Assembly (NCBI GenBank): GCA_039815505.1
Contig: JBCBZE010000166.1
Location: 1 to 7,549, forward strand
Length of the DNA: 7,549 nt
Reading direction: 5' to 3'
Source: CANLWN01 sp039815505
GTDB taxonomy: Bacteria; Bacteroidota; Bacteroidia; Flavobacteriales; Flavobacteriaceae
The position numbers were made by a program, and so were the translations under genes. Below the pieces are notes generated by a model. It did not search any database. It was not told where the DNA came from and saw only the letters and a list, made by a program, of their open reading frames with translations. Each line of letters starts with the position of its first letter. Within the stretch, counting starts at the first letter, position 1. Of this stretch, positions 6,325 through 7,549 are shown piece after piece.

Positions 6325-6389
6325 CATAAAATTTTGAGGAGAGACTGTCAAAAGCTTGCTTTTGTAAAGTCTAGACAAAAAATTTTATG
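6325..6389 (+). repeat. Long imperfect inverted repeat after tRNA-Tyr
   Basis: Nested complementary blocks form one long hairpin: CATAAAATTTT (6325-6335) with AAAATTTTATG (6379-6389), AGACT (6342-6346) with AGTCT (6368-6372), and CAAAAG (6349-6354) with CTTTTG (6359-6364) around a CTTG loop. It begins right at the tRNA-Tyr 3' end. No T-tract follows, so it does not look like a terminator. It may be an RNA-processing structure or a small dispersed palindromic element. Confidence 0.7.
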
Positions 6390-6406
6390 TTCGGGGTCAC
6401 CCGAAC
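6389..6406 (+). repeat. Small hairpin GTTCGGG/CCCGAAC
   Basis: GTTCGGG (6389-6395) and CCCGAAC (6400-6406) form a perfect 7-bp stem with a GTCA loop, overlapping the end of the long inverted repeat by one base. Its right arm is the beginning of the first copy of the direct repeat. Confidence 0.65.
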
Positions 6407-6434
6407 GGGATGCGCGAACAAAGTGAGCGAATCC
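6397..6434 (+). repeat. Direct repeat, copy 1, in the tRNA-Tyr/tRNA-Gly spacer
   Basis: Its first 23 bases (6397-6419, core CCCGAACGGGATGCGCGAAC) are identical to 6449-6471, and the next 15 match at 10 positions, so 33 of 38 agree. It ends in a hairpin: AGCGA (6426-6430) with TCGCT (6441-6445), plus two further pairs beyond an A-A mismatch. It lies between two tRNA genes and contains no credible reading frame. Confidence 0.8.
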
Positions 6435-6448
6435 AAGGAATCGCTGGT

Positions 6449-6486
6449 TCACCCGAACGGGATGCGCGAACGAAGGGAGTGGATTC
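6449..6486 (+). repeat. Direct repeat, copy 2, in the tRNA-Tyr/tRNA-Gly spacer
   Basis: Second copy, 52 bp after the first. It also ends in a hairpin, but of different sequence: TCTC (6485-6488) with GAGA (6492-6495) around AAT. The rest of the spacer (6496-6522) is AT-rich with no recognisable signal. Confidence 0.8.
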
Positions 6487-6522
6487 TCAATGAGAGAGTT
6501 TGAAATATTGAAATTAAATAAT

Positions 6523-6595
6523 GCGGGAGTAGCTCAGTTGGTAGAGCGTCAGCCTTCCAAGCTGAATGTCGCCGGTTCGAACCCGGTCTCCCGCT
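6523..6595 (+). tRNA. tRNA-Gly (TCC)
   Basis: A complete 73-nt cloverleaf: acceptor GCGGGAG (6523-6529) with CTCCCGC (6588-6594), D stem GCTC/GAGC, anticodon stem TCAGC/GCTGA with loop CTTCCAA and anticodon TCC (6556-6558), which reads GGA, and T arm GCCGG-TTCGAAC-CCGGT. Discriminator T; CCA is not encoded. Confidence 0.96.
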
Positions 6596-6603
6596 CAAAG
6601 TAT

Positions 6604-6656
6604 TGACATTTTTGTCATTCCTGCGAAGGCAGGGATCTCCCCTTGGCGCAACAAGG
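6604..6656 (+). repeat. Three consecutive hairpins in the tRNA-Gly/tRNA-Thr spacer
   Basis: TGACA (6604-6608) pairs with TGTCA (6613-6617) around TTTT. ATTCCTGC (6617-6624) pairs with GCAGGGAT (6629-6636) around GAAG, with one G-U pair. CCTTG (6641-6645) pairs with CAAGG (6652-6656). The middle one resembles the widely dispersed bacterial palindrome with the CCTGCGAAGGCAGG core, found in many copies in some genomes. Copy number here cannot be determined from one window. Confidence 0.65.
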
Positions 6657-6676
6657 TGGTAGATTCGACACTTTAC

Positions 6677-6748
6677 GCCGGTGTAGCTCAGGGGTAGAGC
6701 GTTTCCTTGGTAAGGAAGAGGTCACGAGTTCAAATCTCGTCATTGGCT
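6677..6748 (+). tRNA. tRNA-Thr (GGT)
   Basis: A complete 72-nt cloverleaf: acceptor GCCGGTG (6677-6683) with CATTGGC (6741-6747), using two G-U pairs, a short D loop (AGGGGTA), anticodon stem TTTCC/GGAAG with loop TTGGTAA and anticodon GGT (6709-6711), which reads ACC, and T arm ACGAG-TTCAAAT-CTCGT. CCA is not encoded. It is the second threonine tRNA of the cluster and lies 55 bp before tuf. Confidence 0.95.
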
Positions 6749-6803
6749 CAAATTAAGATATAAATTCGTACACTAATATAAACTAAGATTAAATTAATTA
6801 AAC

Positions 6804-7549
6804 ATGGCAAAGGAAACTTTTGATCGTTCCAAACCGCACTTAAATATAGGTACTATTGGACATGTGGATCACGGTAAAACTACATTGACTGCTGCTATTA
6901 CTACTGTTTTGGCAAATGCAGGATTGTCTGAATTGAGAAGCTTCGATTCTATCGATAATGCTCCTGAAGAAAAGGAAAGAGGTATTACTATCAATACGTC
7001 TCACGTGGAGTACCAAACAGCAAATCGCCACTATGCACACGTTGACTGTCCTGGTCACGCGGATTATGTAAAAAACATGGTTACGGGTGCTGCGCAAATG
7101 GACGGTGCAATCTTGGTTGTTGCAGCTACGGATGGTCCTATGCCACAAACTCGTGAGCACATCCTTTTGGGACGCCAAGTAGGTATTCCAAGAATTGTTG
7201 TATTCATGAACAAAGTGGATATGGTCGATGATGAAGAGCTTTTGGAATTGGTTGAAATGGAGGTAAGGGAATTACTTTCTTTCTATGAGTACGATGGTGA
7301 CAATGGTCCTGTAATCTCAGGTTCTGCACTTGGAGCTCTTAATGGTGAACAAAAGTGGGTCGATACCGTAATGGAATTAATGGAAGCGGTTGACAATTGG
7401 ATCGAGTTGCCAAAGAGAGATGTGGATAAAGATTTCTTAATGCCTGTAGAAGATGTATTCACAATTACAGGTCGTGGAACCGTTGCTACTGGTCGTATAG
7501 AGACTGGTGTTGCCAATACAGGTGATGCAGTTGATATTATTGGTATGGG
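6804..7549 (+). CDS. tuf: Translation elongation factor EF-Tu, 3'-truncated by the window end
   Basis: The first 248 codons of EF-Tu, the GTPase that delivers aminoacyl-tRNA to the ribosomal A site. The start [20 protein letters not shown] is the standard one. Nucleotide-binding motifs are all present: GHVDHGKT (19-26), switch I with RGITIN (Thr62), DCPGH (81-85, catalytic His85), NKVD (136-139) and SAL (174-176). Domain 2 begins near residue 215 ([20 protein letters not shown]). About 150 residues are missing at the 3' end. The leader (6749-6803) is AT-rich, with no Shine-Dalgarno and no promoter match, so tuf is probably transcribed with the four upstream tRNAs from the promoter at 6065-6094 and released by tRNA processing. 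Confidence 0.98.
   Translation, partial: MAKETFDRSKPHLNIGTIGHVDHGKTTLTAAITTVLANAGLSELRSFDSIDNAPEEKERGITINTSHVEYQTANRHYAHVDCPGHADYVKNMVTGAAQMDGAILVVAATDGPMPQTREHILLGRQVGIPRIVVFMNKVDMVDDEELLELVEMEVRELLSFYEYDGDNGPVISGSALGALNGEQKWVDTVMELMEAVDNWIELPKRDVDKDFLMPVEDVFTITGRGTVATGRIETGVANTGDAVDIIGM

Noticed and set aside
6397..6471. Possible mini CRISPR array from the 23-bp repeat
   Set aside because: There are only two copies, the similarity continues past the 23 bp into the would-be spacer, each copy runs into a hairpin, and no cas genes are present.
6603..6608. TTGACA resembling an enterobacterial -35 box before tRNA-Thr(GGT)
   Set aside because: No matching -10 follows, Bacteroidota use a different consensus, and the bases are part of a small hairpin.
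6840..7516. Minus-strand open frames opposite tuf
   Set aside because: The plus strand encodes EF-Tu without interruption and with all GTPase motifs; the opposite frames are by-products of its codon use.

Overview
The window reads as chromosomal housekeeping DNA from a member of the Bacteroidota, most likely the family Flavobacteriaceae; the genus cannot be settled from the sequence alone. Evidence: AT-rich DNA, promoters of the Bacteroidota type (TAnnTTTG at -7, TTTG-like at -33), gene starts that almost all lack a Shine-Dalgarno sequence, and protein sequences (a 64-residue bS21, a 100-residue HPF, a three-module helix-hairpin-helix protein) of the flavobacterial kind. The gene order rpsU, tyrosine recombinase, hpf, tRNA cluster, tuf also fits that family.

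Left part (1-4450), all on the + strand: the 3' end of a potassium channel gene with cytoplasmic RCK domains; an AGCS-family Na+/alanine-glycine symporter; a membrane-anchored helix-hairpin-helix (ComEA-like) protein whose TTG start directly abuts the symporter stop codon; and an acyl-CoA dehydrogenase 7 bp further on. The last three look co-transcribed, although a possible internal promoter precedes the dehydrogenase.

Middle (4451-6043): rpsU with its own promoter, a near-consensus Shine-Dalgarno sequence that none of its neighbours has, and a strong intrinsic terminator. Then comes a XerC/D-type tyrosine recombinase whose promoter box ends 4 bp before the ATG (a probable leaderless or near-leaderless mRNA), followed by the ribosome hibernation factor gene hpf.

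Right part (6044-7549): a well-formed promoter drives a tRNA operon, Thr(TGT)-Tyr(GTA)-Gly(TCC)-Thr(GGT), which runs into tuf (EF-Tu, cut off by the window end). A terminator-like hairpin lies directly behind this promoter, with a competing hairpin over its U-tract. The Tyr-Gly and Gly-Thr spacers are full of inverted and direct repeats, unlike the short plain Thr-Tyr spacer.

Functionally, the right half is a translation block: bS21, hibernation factor, tRNAs and EF-Tu. I found no defence system, CRISPR array, prophage or insertion sequence. The most interesting signals are regulatory: the lone Shine-Dalgarno of rpsU, the leaderless-type recombinase promoter, the possible attenuator of the tRNA-tuf operon, and the structured repeats between the tRNAs.
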